NCBI GenBank assembly: GCA_040758525.1
Contig: JBFLVQ010000028.1
Location: 1 to 32,199, forward strand
Source: JBFLVQ01 sp040758525
GTDB lineage: Bacteria > Acidobacteriota > Blastocatellia > Chloracidobacteriales > JADJPF01
Direction: 5' to 3'
Length of the DNA: 32,199 nucleotides
The position numbers and the translations under genes were made by a program. The stretch's first letter is position 1. Every line of letters begins with the position of its first letter. The notes under the pieces were generated by a model, which saw only the letters and a list, made by a program, of their open reading frames with translations, ran no database searches and was not told where the DNA came from. This document shows positions 1-7,570 of the stretch, one piece after another.

Positions 1-2
1 TG

Positions 3-377
3 CAGTCCGCGCAGCCCAACTCTCCCAACCATTCTATCTCGCGCCAGCACGCAAAAATCGAATTTATTAATGATGGCTTCTATATCTTTGATACTGGTAG
101 CACTAATGGTACGCTGATTAATCGCAAACACAAATCCCGTATACAGCTTAAAGTGGAGCCATTGGCCAAAGAAGGTGTCTTGTTATGTGATCGCGATATT
201 ATCCAGCTTGGCTTAGCGCTGCTCTCTTTTGAAGTAGTATCAGATGAGGCTAGGATCAAGTCACTTATCGATCAACTCTCTGCTCAATCTGAACATAACT
301 TTACGCCTGGCTCAACTGCCGATATCTACCGTACAGGAAGTGTATCTACCTCCCTTACCAATGCACTCTCTTGGTAA
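3..377 (+). CDS. FHA-domain protein, C-terminal part (5' end outside window)
   Basis: The reading frame is open from the first bases of the window to a stop at 375-377, so only the last ~124 residues are visible. They contain the second half of a forkhead-associated (FHA) domain: the ISRQHAKIEF strand followed by DTGSTNGTLIN, the classical phosphothreonine-binding SxxH and NG signature. A short low-complexity tail rich in Ser and Thr follows. FHA domains bind phosphothreonine peptides and are often partners of Ser/Thr kinases and PP2C phosphatases; a PP2C gene lies 127 bp downstream on the same strand, which fits a phospho-signalling cluster. An ATG at 153 is inside the domain and is not the true start. 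What lies N-terminal (kinase, zinc ribbon or nothing) cannot be seen. Confidence 0.85.
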   Translation, partial: QSAQPNSPNHSISRQHAKIEFINDGFYIFDTGSTNGTLINRKHKSRIQLKVEPLAKEGVLLCDRDIIQLGLALLSFEVVSDEARIKSLIDQLSAQSEHNFTPGSTADIYRTGSVSTSLTNALSW

Positions 378-504
378 ATGCCTAAACGACGCTAAGCAAC
401 ATTGTACCGCGCCTGTGAGCAACTCACTCGGTTTGCCCCACTGATAATAGTATGTTATATGTGTGGCCCCTAATATATCCAACCAAGTCCTCAGGAGGAA
501 AGCC

Positions 505-1731
505 GTGCCATCAAGCAACCTGGTAAAGGTCCGTATGTGTGGCAAGACAGATGTCGGTCTTGTACGCACTAATAACGAAGATAAGTTTATGTTGGCCGAT
601 CTTATGACTGGTTATGCACCTTTGCCAACCGAAGAGTTGGTACGTCCTATTGATGATAACCGTGTACTGCTAGCGGTTGCCGATGGAATGGGGGGTGCCA
701 ATGCTGGTGAAGTCGCTTCCGCCTTGGCTATCGCTGCTCTACGAGAGGAGTTTGTACACTTTAAGTCTGCTGGCACACCGGAACGCTTAATTAAGGCAAT
801 AGAACAGACTAATAGTGTGATTCTAGAAACTGCTAAACGTAATCGCCAATATAATGGTATGGCAACAACGCTTACGGCTGTGCTGATCGAACGTGATAAG
901 GCTTATATTGCCGAAGTAGGCGACTCTCGTGCCTATATAATTCGTGGTGGCCGTATCAAGCAGATCACAACAGATCAGAACTGGACAGAATTAATGATTG
1001 AACAAGGACTGATCAAACGTGAAGCGGCAGCCTCAGATAAAAATCGTAATATTATCCTGCAATCGCTGGGCGGTCAGCCTAATGTTAAGGTTGCTCTAAC
1101 AGCAGTAGAATTGGCTTCTGGCGATATACTACTACTATGTAGTGATGGTCTTTCCGATAAGGTTAGCGCAGAAGAGATGCTGGCGATTATTAATGCCAAA
1201 GCCTCTCTTGATCTAGTCTGTGATGAAATGATCTCACTCGCCAATCAACGTGGTGGCGATGATAATATCACACTAGCAATAGCACTGTTCAGTGGTAATG
1301 GATTGGCTGCTAGTCCTTCCCCAGAAGGTTTAATCTCACATATAGAGGTGATCTCAGTCTATGATCATATGGTAGATGCCGGTGTACGCGACACTCGCAA
1401 ACTCTCCTCAGAACTACGCGGACGTGCTGAGTATCAGGTGACAATGCGTTCTAAAAGTTCTTCAGATCGAATTGAACCCTATCCCGCACAGACACTGTTA
1501 CGTGATCGAGCAGAATCACTGGCGGAATCCCTCAGTCTATTACAACTCGCTTTTAGCGAACATTTACGTGAAATGGATCTATTTACCGAATGGTTGCTTA
1601 GTAAAGGTAAGTTCGATCTACCGCTACAACAGACCTTAGAAACCCTGAAAACCTCTGCAGCAGCATTTTCACAGATCCAAGAAGCACTAGAAGAATGCAA
1701 CCAGAACCTTTTCCGTTGTATGGAAAAATAG
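505..1731 (+). CDS. PP2C-family Ser/Thr protein phosphatase
   Basis: A metal-dependent PPM/PP2C phosphatase of 408 residues that should dephosphorylate Ser/Thr-phosphorylated proteins. Visible motifs are RTNNED (21-26), ADGMGG (59-64, metal-binding Asp), GMATTLTAVL (118-127), VGDSRAY (138-144), CSDGL (212-216) and GGDDNITL (250-257), so the catalytic core is complete and ends near residue 262. A further ~145 residues are not part of the phosphatase fold; they look helical and may be a regulatory or partner-binding region. The start chosen is GTG 505, because AGGAGG lies at 493-498 with a six-base spacer; an in-frame GTG at 463 has no comparable ribosome binding site and would add 14 residues. 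It follows an FHA-protein gene in the same orientation. Confidence 0.9.
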   Translation: MPSSNLVKVRMCGKTDVGLVRTNNEDKFMLADLMTGYAPLPTEELVRPIDDNRVLLAVADGMGGANAGEVASALAIAALREEFVHFKSAGTPERLIKAIEQTNSVILETAKRNRQYNGMATTLTAVLIERDKAYIAEVGDSRAYIIRGGRIKQITTDQNWTELMIEQGLIKREAAASDKNRNIILQSLGGQPNVKVALTAVELASGDILLLCSDGLSDKVSAEEMLAIINAKASLDLVCDEMISLANQRGGDDNITLAIALFSGNGLAASPSPEGLISHIEVISVYDHMVDAGVRDTRKLSSELRGRAEYQVTMRSKSSSDRIEPYPAQTLLRDRAESLAESLSLLQLAFSEHLREMDLFTEWLLSKGKFDLPLQQTLETLKTSAAAFSQIQEALEECNQNLFRCMEK

Positions 1732-2271
1732 CCATACAATTACCAATGGTAGCAGCCTCGCTGGCCGGGGGTTCTTCTTGAAATTTGCTAGTAGATGAAG
1801 TAAATTGCTGCTCGCTTTGGTAGCAATACCAAGCAGGCAACAGCCCCAAGAGGTCATTCAATAACCTCAGATCTTTGTTTCGATAGTTTATTAAAACTGT
1901 CGAATCGCCGAGCTACTAATGCTGGAATTGCCGACCATTGAGCGCTCCCGTAAGGTTGAGTGCTCTGGTCTGGTAGTTTAAGTGAAGTAGCTACTGCTAA
2001 TGTGCAAGCAATACGGTCTTGTACTGTTGCTCTGGTTAATCCAAGCGACAATTATAAGTCGATTGTTAGCGCATCTTCTGAGGGTTGTTATGGTCACTTG
2101 GGGCTGTCTCTTTTGTAAGATCATTTCACTTACTTCGATAATACTCTAGTGAAGAGTTAATAGACTCCGTTAAAGCAAACCTGAACGTAATCATATTCAT
2201 TAAATAAGTATCAGGTGCGCTACCAGTATGTAGATGAGGAGCGCTTTCCCCTGCCGCGTAAGGAGTGGCTG
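1732..2271. other. Gap of about 540 bp without a convincing gene
   Basis: Both strands were read in all frames. Open stretches of up to ~87 codons on the minus strand partly lie inside the PP2C gene and lack family features or good ribosome binding sites. A plus-strand stretch from about 1960 to 2118 reads as a plausible soluble peptide but has no credible start and is short, so it may be a gene remnant or chance. No tRNA fold or strong terminator was found. The final ~57 bases (2215-2271) could be an N-terminal extension of the next gene if its GTG at 2215 is used. Confidence 0.4.
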
Positions 2272-2811
2272 ATGAGACAACAGTTAGTACAGTTGAGATC
2301 TAGACAGAAGCAGCAACCACAACAATCCTTAAGGATATCCTCTACTGTTCCTTCTACCACTTGGATCTACAAACAGAAGCTTAAAGTTCTCTTTCTTACT
2401 CTGTTCTATGCCTGGCGTTACAAACATGTCTGGGCCAGTCTGCACCGCTATTTCCTCGCTATTATTACTCCACAATCTTATCAGAGATACTTTAAGCAAC
2501 AATTACAAGGCGAATGTAATCGTTGTGGTCATTGCTGCCGTATTCTCTTTGATTGCCCTTTTCTGGTAACAGAACCAGATGGAAAGACTCATTGTGCTAT
2601 CTATACTACTCGGCATGCACCTAAGATCTGTGTTGCTTTTCCCTTAAATCCCTGGGATCTGGCTGAGATTAAGCGTGCCATTGCCCCTAATCAATGCTCC
2701 TTCTCCTTTGTTCCAGCACTAACTGCTACACTCTTGCCGACACGTCTGCGTTGGCAATTAGGAAAGTTTTTCCGTTCTAACAATCAACAATCCGAGCCTG
2801 GTAACTTCTAA
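2272..2811 (+). CDS. YkgJ-family cysteine-cluster protein
   Basis: A 179-residue protein with the CxxCxxCC cluster typical of the YkgJ/UPF0153 family (CNRCGHCC, residues 82-89), followed by further cysteines at 95, 108 and 120 and the family-like IYTTRHAPKIC segment. These proteins are thought to bind zinc or an iron-sulfur cluster; the cellular role is not known. The N-terminal ~80 residues are basic and glutamine-rich with a hydrophobic stretch near 38-50. The ATG at 2272 is preferred since AAGGAG lies at 2260-2265, six bases upstream. A GTG at 2215 in frame would add 19 residues but has no visible ribosome binding site. The stop overlaps the start of the following small gene by one base. 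Confidence 0.8.
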   Translation: MRQQLVQLRSRQKQQPQQSLRISSTVPSTTWIYKQKLKVLFLTLFYAWRYKHVWASLHRYFLAIITPQSYQRYFKQQLQGECNRCGHCCRILFDCPFLVTEPDGKTHCAIYTTRHAPKICVAFPLNPWDLAEIKRAIAPNQCSFSFVPALTATLLPTRLRWQLGKFFRSNNQQSEPGNF

Positions 2812-3002
2812 TGCGATTTGAAATCGATGCTAGAGTGCTTTACAAAGGTTGTGAGTTTTGTGCTGGCCGTGTTGTTGATATACAGCAGGATGAACATGGT
2901 CACTTGCATTACTTGATCAGTTTTGATGATGAATCTGCTACTGACTCTGATCTGCGCTGGTGTGACGAATATGAACTTGAACCATTCTCAACAAAAGCAT
3001 AA
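2811..3002 (+). CDS. Small SH3/Tudor-like protein, 63 residues
   Basis: A small acidic protein that begins at the TAATG junction with the preceding YkgJ-type gene, so it is probably translated by coupling. The sequence resembles a short beta-barrel of SH3 or Tudor type: VLYKGCEFCAGRVVDI is followed by an acidic turn, a YLISFDD strand and a WCDEYELEP end, the pattern seen in domains that begin with an 'x-V-x-A-x-x-x-G-x-x-Y-x-G-x-V' barrel strand. It has three cysteines. No catalytic motif is visible. The coupling suggests that it works with the YkgJ-type protein. No firm family name can be given. Confidence 0.65.
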   Translation: MRFEIDARVLYKGCEFCAGRVVDIQQDEHGHLHYLISFDDESATDSDLRWCDEYELEPFSTKA

Positions 3003-3035
3003 AGATAAATATTTCTCTGCTCTTTGTTACTAATC

Positions 3036-3058
3036 TGACTACACTTTTAGTGTAGTCA
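3036..3058. terminator. Bidirectional hairpin between convergent genes
   Basis: A perfect 10-bp inverted repeat, TGACTACACT (3036-3045) and AGTGTAGTCA (3049-3058), separated by three bases. It sits between the plus-strand small gene ending at 3002 and the minus-strand gene ending at 3039, and the stem encodes the last codons and stop of the minus-strand gene. There is no U-tract on either side, so termination strength is uncertain. Confidence 0.5.
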
Positions 3059-3854
3059 AACGGTAGACGCCGACCGCAAGGCGTGTGGCAAAACCTTCTC
3101 GCACTAATGCATGATTGCCTTTACCTGCTTCTGGACGAGAAAGACCAGTAGCACGCGCTAACTCACCACAAGCACATTCTCCTACTGTAGTAAGGTAAGT
3201 CTTTGCTAGTTGGGTAAGCGCCTGCTCGCGTGACATCAGTTTAGTTGGCTCACGCCCAAATCTTCCTTCTGTAAGCGACCAGATATAAGTGAACTTAGGT
3301 ACATAGACAACTTCACTAGGGATCACCTTAAGACATGCCTGTAATTCATCAAGCGCTTTAGTAAAGCGACCACGCTCGCTGATACCAGAAGCTTCTCGTA
3401 GATCAGCGCTAGCCATCTCCCATTCCTTGCGTAACACACGCAAGACCGCCTGCGCATCCTGAGAAAGCAACTTCTTCTCTTGAGTCCGAGGAATCCCCCA
3501 AAGAGCTTGAAAAACCGGTATTAGTCGGGGTGCAAGAAAGGTCGCGCGTCCACCTGCAAGTTTGGCATAGTAGACATTGCCACGTCGTAAGACATCATCT
3601 TTGAGTACCCAAGTGTGTGAGGTTTCTACATCCTTCTGAACATTACGAGGCATAGATACATCCCGCCGTCCACACACAGCAATATAGAGTGAAGGACCAG
3701 GACGACGTGCATCGGTGAGCGCAGCAGCAAACCCTACCTCTTCCACAAACCTCTCAGCATCAAATACTGTCTCAACGCGCAGCTCTGGATCTCGCCGCCA
3801 TAAACGATCTCGATATGCTTCTATGGCTTCATCAAGCATATATTCTCTGACCAT
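3039..3854 (-). CDS. Winged-helix protein of the YcaQ/AlkZ-like type
   Basis: A 271-residue soluble protein that appears related to the winged-helix YcaQ/AlkZ group, whose characterised members are DNA glycosylases that unhook interstrand crosslinks. The support is overall similarity of segments such as the FLAPRLIPVFQALWGIPRTQEK region and repeated helical winged-helix-like units in the C-terminal half (residues ~130-270), not a visible catalytic signature; the QxQ/QxD motif of AlkZ is not evident, so activity is unproven. The start at 3854 lacks a clear ribosome binding site, but a good promoter lies just upstream (3877-3905), giving a short leader. An internal ATG five codons later is the alternative. 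It converges on the YkgJ pair with a hairpin between them. Confidence 0.6.
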   Translation of the reverse strand: MVREYMLDEAIEAYRDRLWRRDPELRVETVFDAERFVEEVGFAAALTDARRPGPSLYIAVCGRRDVSMPRNVQKDVETSHTWVLKDDVLRRGNVYYAKLAGGRATFLAPRLIPVFQALWGIPRTQEKKLLSQDAQAVLRVLRKEWEMASADLREASGISERGRFTKALDELQACLKVIPSEVVYVPKFTYIWSLTEGRFGREPTKLMSREQALTQLAKTYLTTVGECACGELARATGLSRPEAGKGNHALVREGFATRLAVGVYRLTTLKV

Positions 3855-3876
3855 TACTTTTTACTAGAATGGTCCT

Positions 3877-3905
3877 AATATAGCGAAATATAAGCGAACT
3901 GACAA
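3877..3905 (-). promoter_or_regulatory. Sigma-70-type promoter for the winged-helix gene
   Basis: On the minus strand TTGTCA (3905-3900) and TATATT (3882-3877) are separated by exactly 17 bases, five of six matches to consensus in each box. The predicted start point near 3870 lies about 16 bases before the ATG at 3854. Confidence 0.55.
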
Positions 3906-3921
3906 GATTGTTTTAACGGGA

Positions 3922-3963
3922 ACTCGCTTGACCATAATCTTAATAACTTGAGGTCAAGCGAGT
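3922..3963. terminator. Perfect 12-bp inverted repeat after the aminotransferase gene
   Basis: ACTCGCTTGACC (3922-3933) and GGTCAAGCGAGT (3952-3963) are perfect inverse copies around an 18-base AT-rich spacer. The repeat begins seven bases after the stop of the minus-strand aminotransferase operon and lies upstream of the next minus-strand promoter. It may be a terminator, though no U-tract follows and the loop is long, or a regulator site. Confidence 0.4.
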
Positions 3964-3970
3964 CTGCTCT

Positions 3971-5185
3971 TTAACGCGATACTACGCTGGGTCGTAACGA
4001 CCAGGCTCGGACAAATTCTGCTAACTGATCGTAGACCGTTTTAAGGATATCAAGTTCAGGCAGGTAGACAATACGGAAGAAACCGTCCTCAGGGTGTGTG
4101 CCAAAGCCTGAGCCATGCACAAAGAGAATGCCTGTCTCACGTAGCAGTGAGAGAACAAACTCTTCATCAGATGCTCCACCAAGTTGGGTCATTTGCGCCA
4201 TTAGATAGAAAGCGCCACCCGGTAACGTACAACGCATTCCCTCAATGGCATTAATACGTTGGTAACTATAATCTCGCCGCTCACGGAAACGTCGCATCAC
4301 ATCTTCCAAATAACTGTGATCGCCATCCAATGCAGGCGCCACGGTATGCTGAGGTAAGCGAGCACTACATAGACGAGCATCGGCAATCTTGCGTATCGCT
4401 ACCATCAGTTCTTTCATCAAATGTGAGTTAGTAAGCTTCATCCAACCTACTCGCCATCCTGGCACAAGATAGATTTTTGACATGCTCTCAAAAGTAATAA
4501 CCGGCACACTATTATCTACTAATGATGCAATAGGGGGAACCGGTTCACCATAGGTAAGCCGCCAATAGACCTCATCAGCCAGTACTACCAATCCTGCCTG
4601 TTGCGCCAATGCAAGCACAGCCAACAGGTTCTCACGATTGTAGACAGCACCGGTAGGATTATTAGGATTAATAATAATTATTGCCCTTGTGCGCGGTGTG
4701 ATGGCTTTACGAATATCCTCTAGCGAAGGCTGCCAATCATTGTTGGGATCGAGTAGATATGGTACTTCATGGGCGCCCAATTTAGCCAAGATAGCCGTAT
4801 AGAGTGGATAACCAGGGGTAGGTACAAGTACTTCATCACCTGGCTCAAGCATACCAGTAAGCACTATATCGGCGGCTTCGCTTGCCCCTGAAGTGATCAC
4901 AACATCATCAGGGGTAAGATTGAGGCCACGTCGTACTGCCTCGCGCGCTACTGCCTCACGCGCCTCTGGTAGCCCTGTAGAAGGCGCATAACCATTGTAG
5001 CCATCGTGCAGTGCGCGAGTCAGCGCTTCTACCAGATGTGTAGGGGTATTAAAGCCATAAGGTACAGGATCGCCTATGTTCAGGTAGATCACATTACGGC
5101 CTGCGGCCTCTAACTTCTTGGCTTCTCCCACAATATTGCGTATTGCATAGGTGAAATTTTTTGTCCGTGTCGCCGCTTTAATCAT
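3971..5185 (-). CDS. PLP-dependent aminotransferase, AlaA-like
   Basis: A complete 404-residue class I/II (fold type I) aminotransferase. PLP-binding residues are recognisable: Y125 in the TPGYPLY segment, NPNNPTGAVY (173-182), the Asp of ADEVYWRL (D204, Y207), the Schiff-base lysine K237 in SMSKIYLVPGWRVGW, and the C-terminal substrate-carboxylate Arg in FFRIVYLP. The N-terminal NIGDPVPYGF and the WRVGWM segment resemble E. coli AlaA (glutamate-pyruvate aminotransferase), so alanine:2-oxoglutarate transamination is the best guess; a related branched or aspartate specificity is possible. GGAG with a seven-base spacer supports the start. It lies 36 bp downstream of the aldehyde dehydrogenase gene and is probably the last gene of that operon. 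Confidence 0.85.
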   Translation of the reverse strand: MIKAATRTKNFTYAIRNIVGEAKKLEAAGRNVIYLNIGDPVPYGFNTPTHLVEALTRALHDGYNGYAPSTGLPEAREAVAREAVRRGLNLTPDDVVITSGASEAADIVLTGMLEPGDEVLVPTPGYPLYTAILAKLGAHEVPYLLDPNNDWQPSLEDIRKAITPRTRAIIIINPNNPTGAVYNRENLLAVLALAQQAGLVVLADEVYWRLTYGEPVPPIASLVDNSVPVITFESMSKIYLVPGWRVGWMKLTNSHLMKELMVAIRKIADARLCSARLPQHTVAPALDGDHSYLEDVMRRFRERRDYSYQRINAIEGMRCTLPGGAFYLMAQMTQLGGASDEEFVLSLLRETGILFVHGSGFGTHPEDGFFRIVYLPELDILKTVYDQLAEFVRAWSLRPSVVSR

Positions 5186-5221
5186 AGAGACACTCCGATA
5201 AAAAATTACTCTGCGATAATA

Positions 5222-6742
5222 CTATTCATTACCGCGCCATTCATCGATCTGTGCCTTCTGGAGCTTACCGCTAAAATCGACATAGACCGATTTCCATTCT
5301 GAGAAGAGATCCAGCGCTGCCGTACCTGCCTCACGATGACCATTGCCAGTATTCTTAGTGCCACCAAATGGTAGGTGTACTTCTGCGCCAATGGTAGAAG
5401 AGTTTACATAAAATATCCCTGTGTACATATCTCGCATCGCGATAAAGGCACGGTTGACATCTTGAGTATAGATAGCCGAAGAGAGACCATATTGTACACC
5501 ATTGCCGATCTCTATTGCCTGCTCTAGTGTGTCACAAGGAATAACAGAGACTACCGGTCCAAAGATCTCTTCCTTGGCAATACGCATCTTGGCGTCAACA
5601 TCGCCAAAGATCGTTGGCTCGACAAAGTAGCCATATTGATAATCGCCTGCTGTTAAACGTGTACCACCAGTCAATAGTGTCGCCTTATCCTCATTCTTGC
5701 CTATCTCTATATAGCTAAGCACAGTATTCATCTGTCCTTCACTTGCCGAAGGCCCCATCTCTACAGTCTCATCAAGGCCATTTCCAATCTTAAGGGCACG
5801 TGCGCGGGCAACAAACTTTTCTATAAATTGCGAGTAGACCTTCTTGTGCACTACCACACGGCTAGCCGCCGTACAACGTTGTCCTGTAGTACCAAAACCA
5901 CCCCATATAGCACCTTCTACCGCCAGATCAACATTACCATCCTCAAGCACAATGATAACGTTTTTGCCGCCCATCTCAAGATGGCAATGTTTGAAATCGG
6001 GCGCTGCCATCTGTGAAACGGTGCGACCCACTTCGGTTGAGCCGGTGAAGGAGATTAAACGTACATTAGCATGTTGCATTAGTGGTTCGCCTACAGCACG
6101 TCCGCTACCAGTAACAAGATTGACCACTCCTTTGGGTAGTCCGGCTTCCTCAAGCGTCTTTACCAGATTGATACAAGAGAGCGGAGTGTAGCTAGCCGGC
6201 TTGATCACACAAGTATTACCACACACTAGTGCGGGCATTAGCTTCCAGCTAGGGATTGCCATAGGAAAGTTCCAAGGTGTAATAAGAGCACAGATCCCTA
6301 CCGGCTGACGTACTGACATAGCAAACTTGTTAGGCATTTCTGCAGGAGTAGTCTGACCATATAGACGTCGCCCTTCTCCACCCATGAAATAAGACATATC
6401 GATTGCTTCCTGCACATCGCCACGTGTCTCCTTAAGCACCTTGCCCATTTCCCTTGTCATCTCACGGGCATACTCCTCTTTTCTTTCTATCAACAATTGT
6501 GCGGCACGAAAGAGGGTCTCGGCGCGGCGTGGCGCAGGTACCAGTCGCCAACTTGATAAAGCCTCTTGGGCAGCATTAACAGCGGCCTCAACATCCTCTG
6601 TCTGAGAATCCTGAAAATGGCCAACGCAATCGCGTGTGTCTGCGGGATTGATATTCTCGAAAGTGGCGCCAGCTCGGGAAGCTACCCACTCACCAGCAAT
6701 AAAATTACGATAGGTCTGCGCTTGCGTCACCTGTTTAGTCAT
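5222..6742 (-). CDS. NAD(P)-dependent aldehyde dehydrogenase
   Basis: A full-length (506-residue) ALDH-superfamily enzyme oxidising an aldehyde to its carboxylate with NAD(P). The active site is intact: oxyanion Asn N158 in PWNFP, cofactor lysine K181 in VIKPA, the SFTGSTEVG nucleotide loop (231-239), general base E256 in LEMGGKN and catalytic C290 in GQRCTAAS; EEIFGPVV and the LPFGGTKNTG C-terminal loop follow. The sequence resembles the group that includes ketoglutarate-semialdehyde dehydrogenase YcbD and other semialdehyde dehydrogenases, rather than the CoA-acylating PduP/EutE type of microcompartments. A gap of 17 bp separates it from the cytochrome gene upstream and 36 bp from the aminotransferase downstream, suggesting joint use in amino-acid or amine breakdown. 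Exact substrate unknown. Confidence 0.85.
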   Translation of the reverse strand: MTKQVTQAQTYRNFIAGEWVASRAGATFENINPADTRDCVGHFQDSQTEDVEAAVNAAQEALSSWRLVPAPRRAETLFRAAQLLIERKEEYAREMTREMGKVLKETRGDVQEAIDMSYFMGGEGRRLYGQTTPAEMPNKFAMSVRQPVGICALITPWNFPMAIPSWKLMPALVCGNTCVIKPASYTPLSCINLVKTLEEAGLPKGVVNLVTGSGRAVGEPLMQHANVRLISFTGSTEVGRTVSQMAAPDFKHCHLEMGGKNVIIVLEDGNVDLAVEGAIWGGFGTTGQRCTAASRVVVHKKVYSQFIEKFVARARALKIGNGLDETVEMGPSASEGQMNTVLSYIEIGKNEDKATLLTGGTRLTAGDYQYGYFVEPTIFGDVDAKMRIAKEEIFGPVVSVIPCDTLEQAIEIGNGVQYGLSSAIYTQDVNRAFIAMRDMYTGIFYVNSSTIGAEVHLPFGGTKNTGNGHREAGTAALDLFSEWKSVYVDFSGKLQKAQIDEWRGNE

Positions 6743-6759
6743 AGATCCTCCTAGATTAA

Positions 6760-7041
6760 TTACGCGGGCTGCAACTTATGACAACCTAAGCAGGAGAACT
6801 TCTCATCCTTCCATTTCTCTGGATGGTTCGCCTTAATTCGCTTTTCGATAGCCGTACCAGCCTGTGGATCATGACAAGTAAGACATTCTACACGCGGTGT
6901 AAGTGGCTTCAGGCTCTGATGCTCCGGCACCGTCTGTAACGTAGGTTGAGGATGGCGGCCCTTCACGGAAAGATAATAGAGTCCAGAGAAGACTACCAAA
7001 ACAATCACAATGAAGAGCAGATCTCGCTTCTTCATATTCAT
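6760..7041 (-). CDS. Membrane-anchored di-heme c-type cytochrome
   Basis: A 93-residue protein with an N-terminal membrane anchor (roughly residues 5-24, LLFIVIVLVVFSGLYYL) followed by two heme-c attachment motifs, CLTCH and CLGCH, so it should be a small periplasmic-facing electron carrier bound to the inner membrane. The spacing of the hemes and a conserved-looking HP next to the second site resemble NapC/NrfH-like or cytochrome c7-like minimal proteins. The start at 7041 (MNMKKRD) is chosen over an in-frame ATG at 7107, because a promoter at 7079-7107 would make the longer form untranscribed. It heads the operon with the aldehyde dehydrogenase 17 bp downstream. Confidence 0.75.
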   Translation of the reverse strand: MNMKKRDLLFIVIVLVVFSGLYYLSVKGRHPQPTLQTVPEHQSLKPLTPRVECLTCHDPQAGTAIEKRIKANHPEKWKDEKFSCLGCHKLQPA

Positions 7042-7078
7042 AAATATTGCTCGCTGCCATAAATCATTTGAAAATCCG

Positions 7079-7107
7079 AACGTACCAGCAAATACCGGGC
7101 CTGTCAA
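7079..7107 (-). promoter_or_regulatory. Promoter for the cytochrome/ALDH operon
   Basis: On the minus strand a perfect -35 box TTGACA (7107-7102) is followed after 17 bases by TACGTT (7084-7079), a weak -10. The predicted transcript would start near 7072, 31 bases before the cytochrome ATG at 7041. A second TTGACA lies 13 bases further upstream (7120-7115), in the loop of an 8-bp inverted repeat, AGCTGAGC 7107-7114 and GCTCAGCT 7127-7134, which overlaps the -35 box and may be a regulator site. Confidence 0.4.
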
Positions 7108-7164
7108 GCTGAGCTGTCAATCTCCTGCTCAGCTCCTCGCCAATACAATATCGCTTACCGGCTT

Positions 7165-7217
7165 GAACCTTAATTAGCGAGCTAAAGTTTAATCACTTGC
7201 AACCACAATTAAGGTTC
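7165..7217 (+). promoter_or_regulatory. 11-bp inverted repeat covering a ribosome binding site
   Basis: GAACCTTAATT (7165-7175) and AATTAAGGTTC (7207-7217) are perfect inverse copies with a 31-base spacer. The right arm contains the Shine-Dalgarno AAGG (7211-7214) of the gene starting at 7220. In the RNA the arm pairing could hide the ribosome binding site; in the DNA the two arms could be a dyad operator between the divergent genes. Confidence 0.5.
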
Positions 7218-7219
7218 TT

Positions 7220-7570
7220 ATGAAAAGACTCAACAGCTCCATTAAAGAGATTCTTAAAATCGTAAAAACACCGGCGCTAGCCAGTTCTATCACAACACTG
7301 TTCGTTTCCGGCTTGCTCCTATGGTCTGATCTACCTTGGTCAGTGCGCTTAAGCTACAACTTAAATAGATTGGCAGTGAAACTAGAGATCCAGCTTGCTG
7401 CCTGGCAAGGCAATAGACCACAACCTATCTCAATTGTCGGCCAGCTGACAAGCATAGACGCAGTAACCATTCTGAATGGATGCCCCAAACATTCAACTCA
7501 GGCATTAACCAGATACACCGCTCTGACAAGAACGATTATTGCGGGCTGTGGTGAGAGGAGATTATTGTGA
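7220..7570 (+). CDS. Small membrane protein resembling the N-terminus of its neighbour
   Basis: A 116-residue protein with one hydrophobic segment (about 19-38) and a short soluble tail; no known domain. Residues 40-74 resemble residues 31-65 of the transglutaminase-like protein encoded next: both have a Pro after the membrane segment, then LNRL, a QG dipeptide 14-15 residues further, and a hydrophobic S-x-x-G strand. This suggests that it is a truncated or shortened paralogue. AAGG with a five-base spacer supports the start. Its stop overlaps the next start by four bases (GTGA), so the two are translationally coupled. It could be a decayed duplicate, but the intact coupling and ribosome binding site speak for expression. 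Confidence 0.6.
   Translation: MKRLNSSIKEILKIVKTPALASSITTLFVSGLLLWSDLPWSVRLSYNLNRLAVKLEIQLAAWQGNRPQPISIVGQLTSIDAVTILNGCPKHSTQALTRYTALTRTIIAGCGERRLL

Noticed and set aside
1854..2051. 65-residue minus-strand frame in the gap after the PP2C gene
   Set aside because: No ribosome binding site, no family resemblance, and unusual composition; treated as non-coding.
5222..6742. Aldehyde dehydrogenase as a microcompartment enzyme
   Set aside because: It is the non-acylating type with E256 and C290, has no encapsulation extension and lies about 24 kb away on the other strand.
7042..7107. N-terminal extension of the cytochrome from ATG 7107
   Set aside because: It would overlap the best promoter and put 22 residues before a normal membrane anchor; the start at 7041 fits better.
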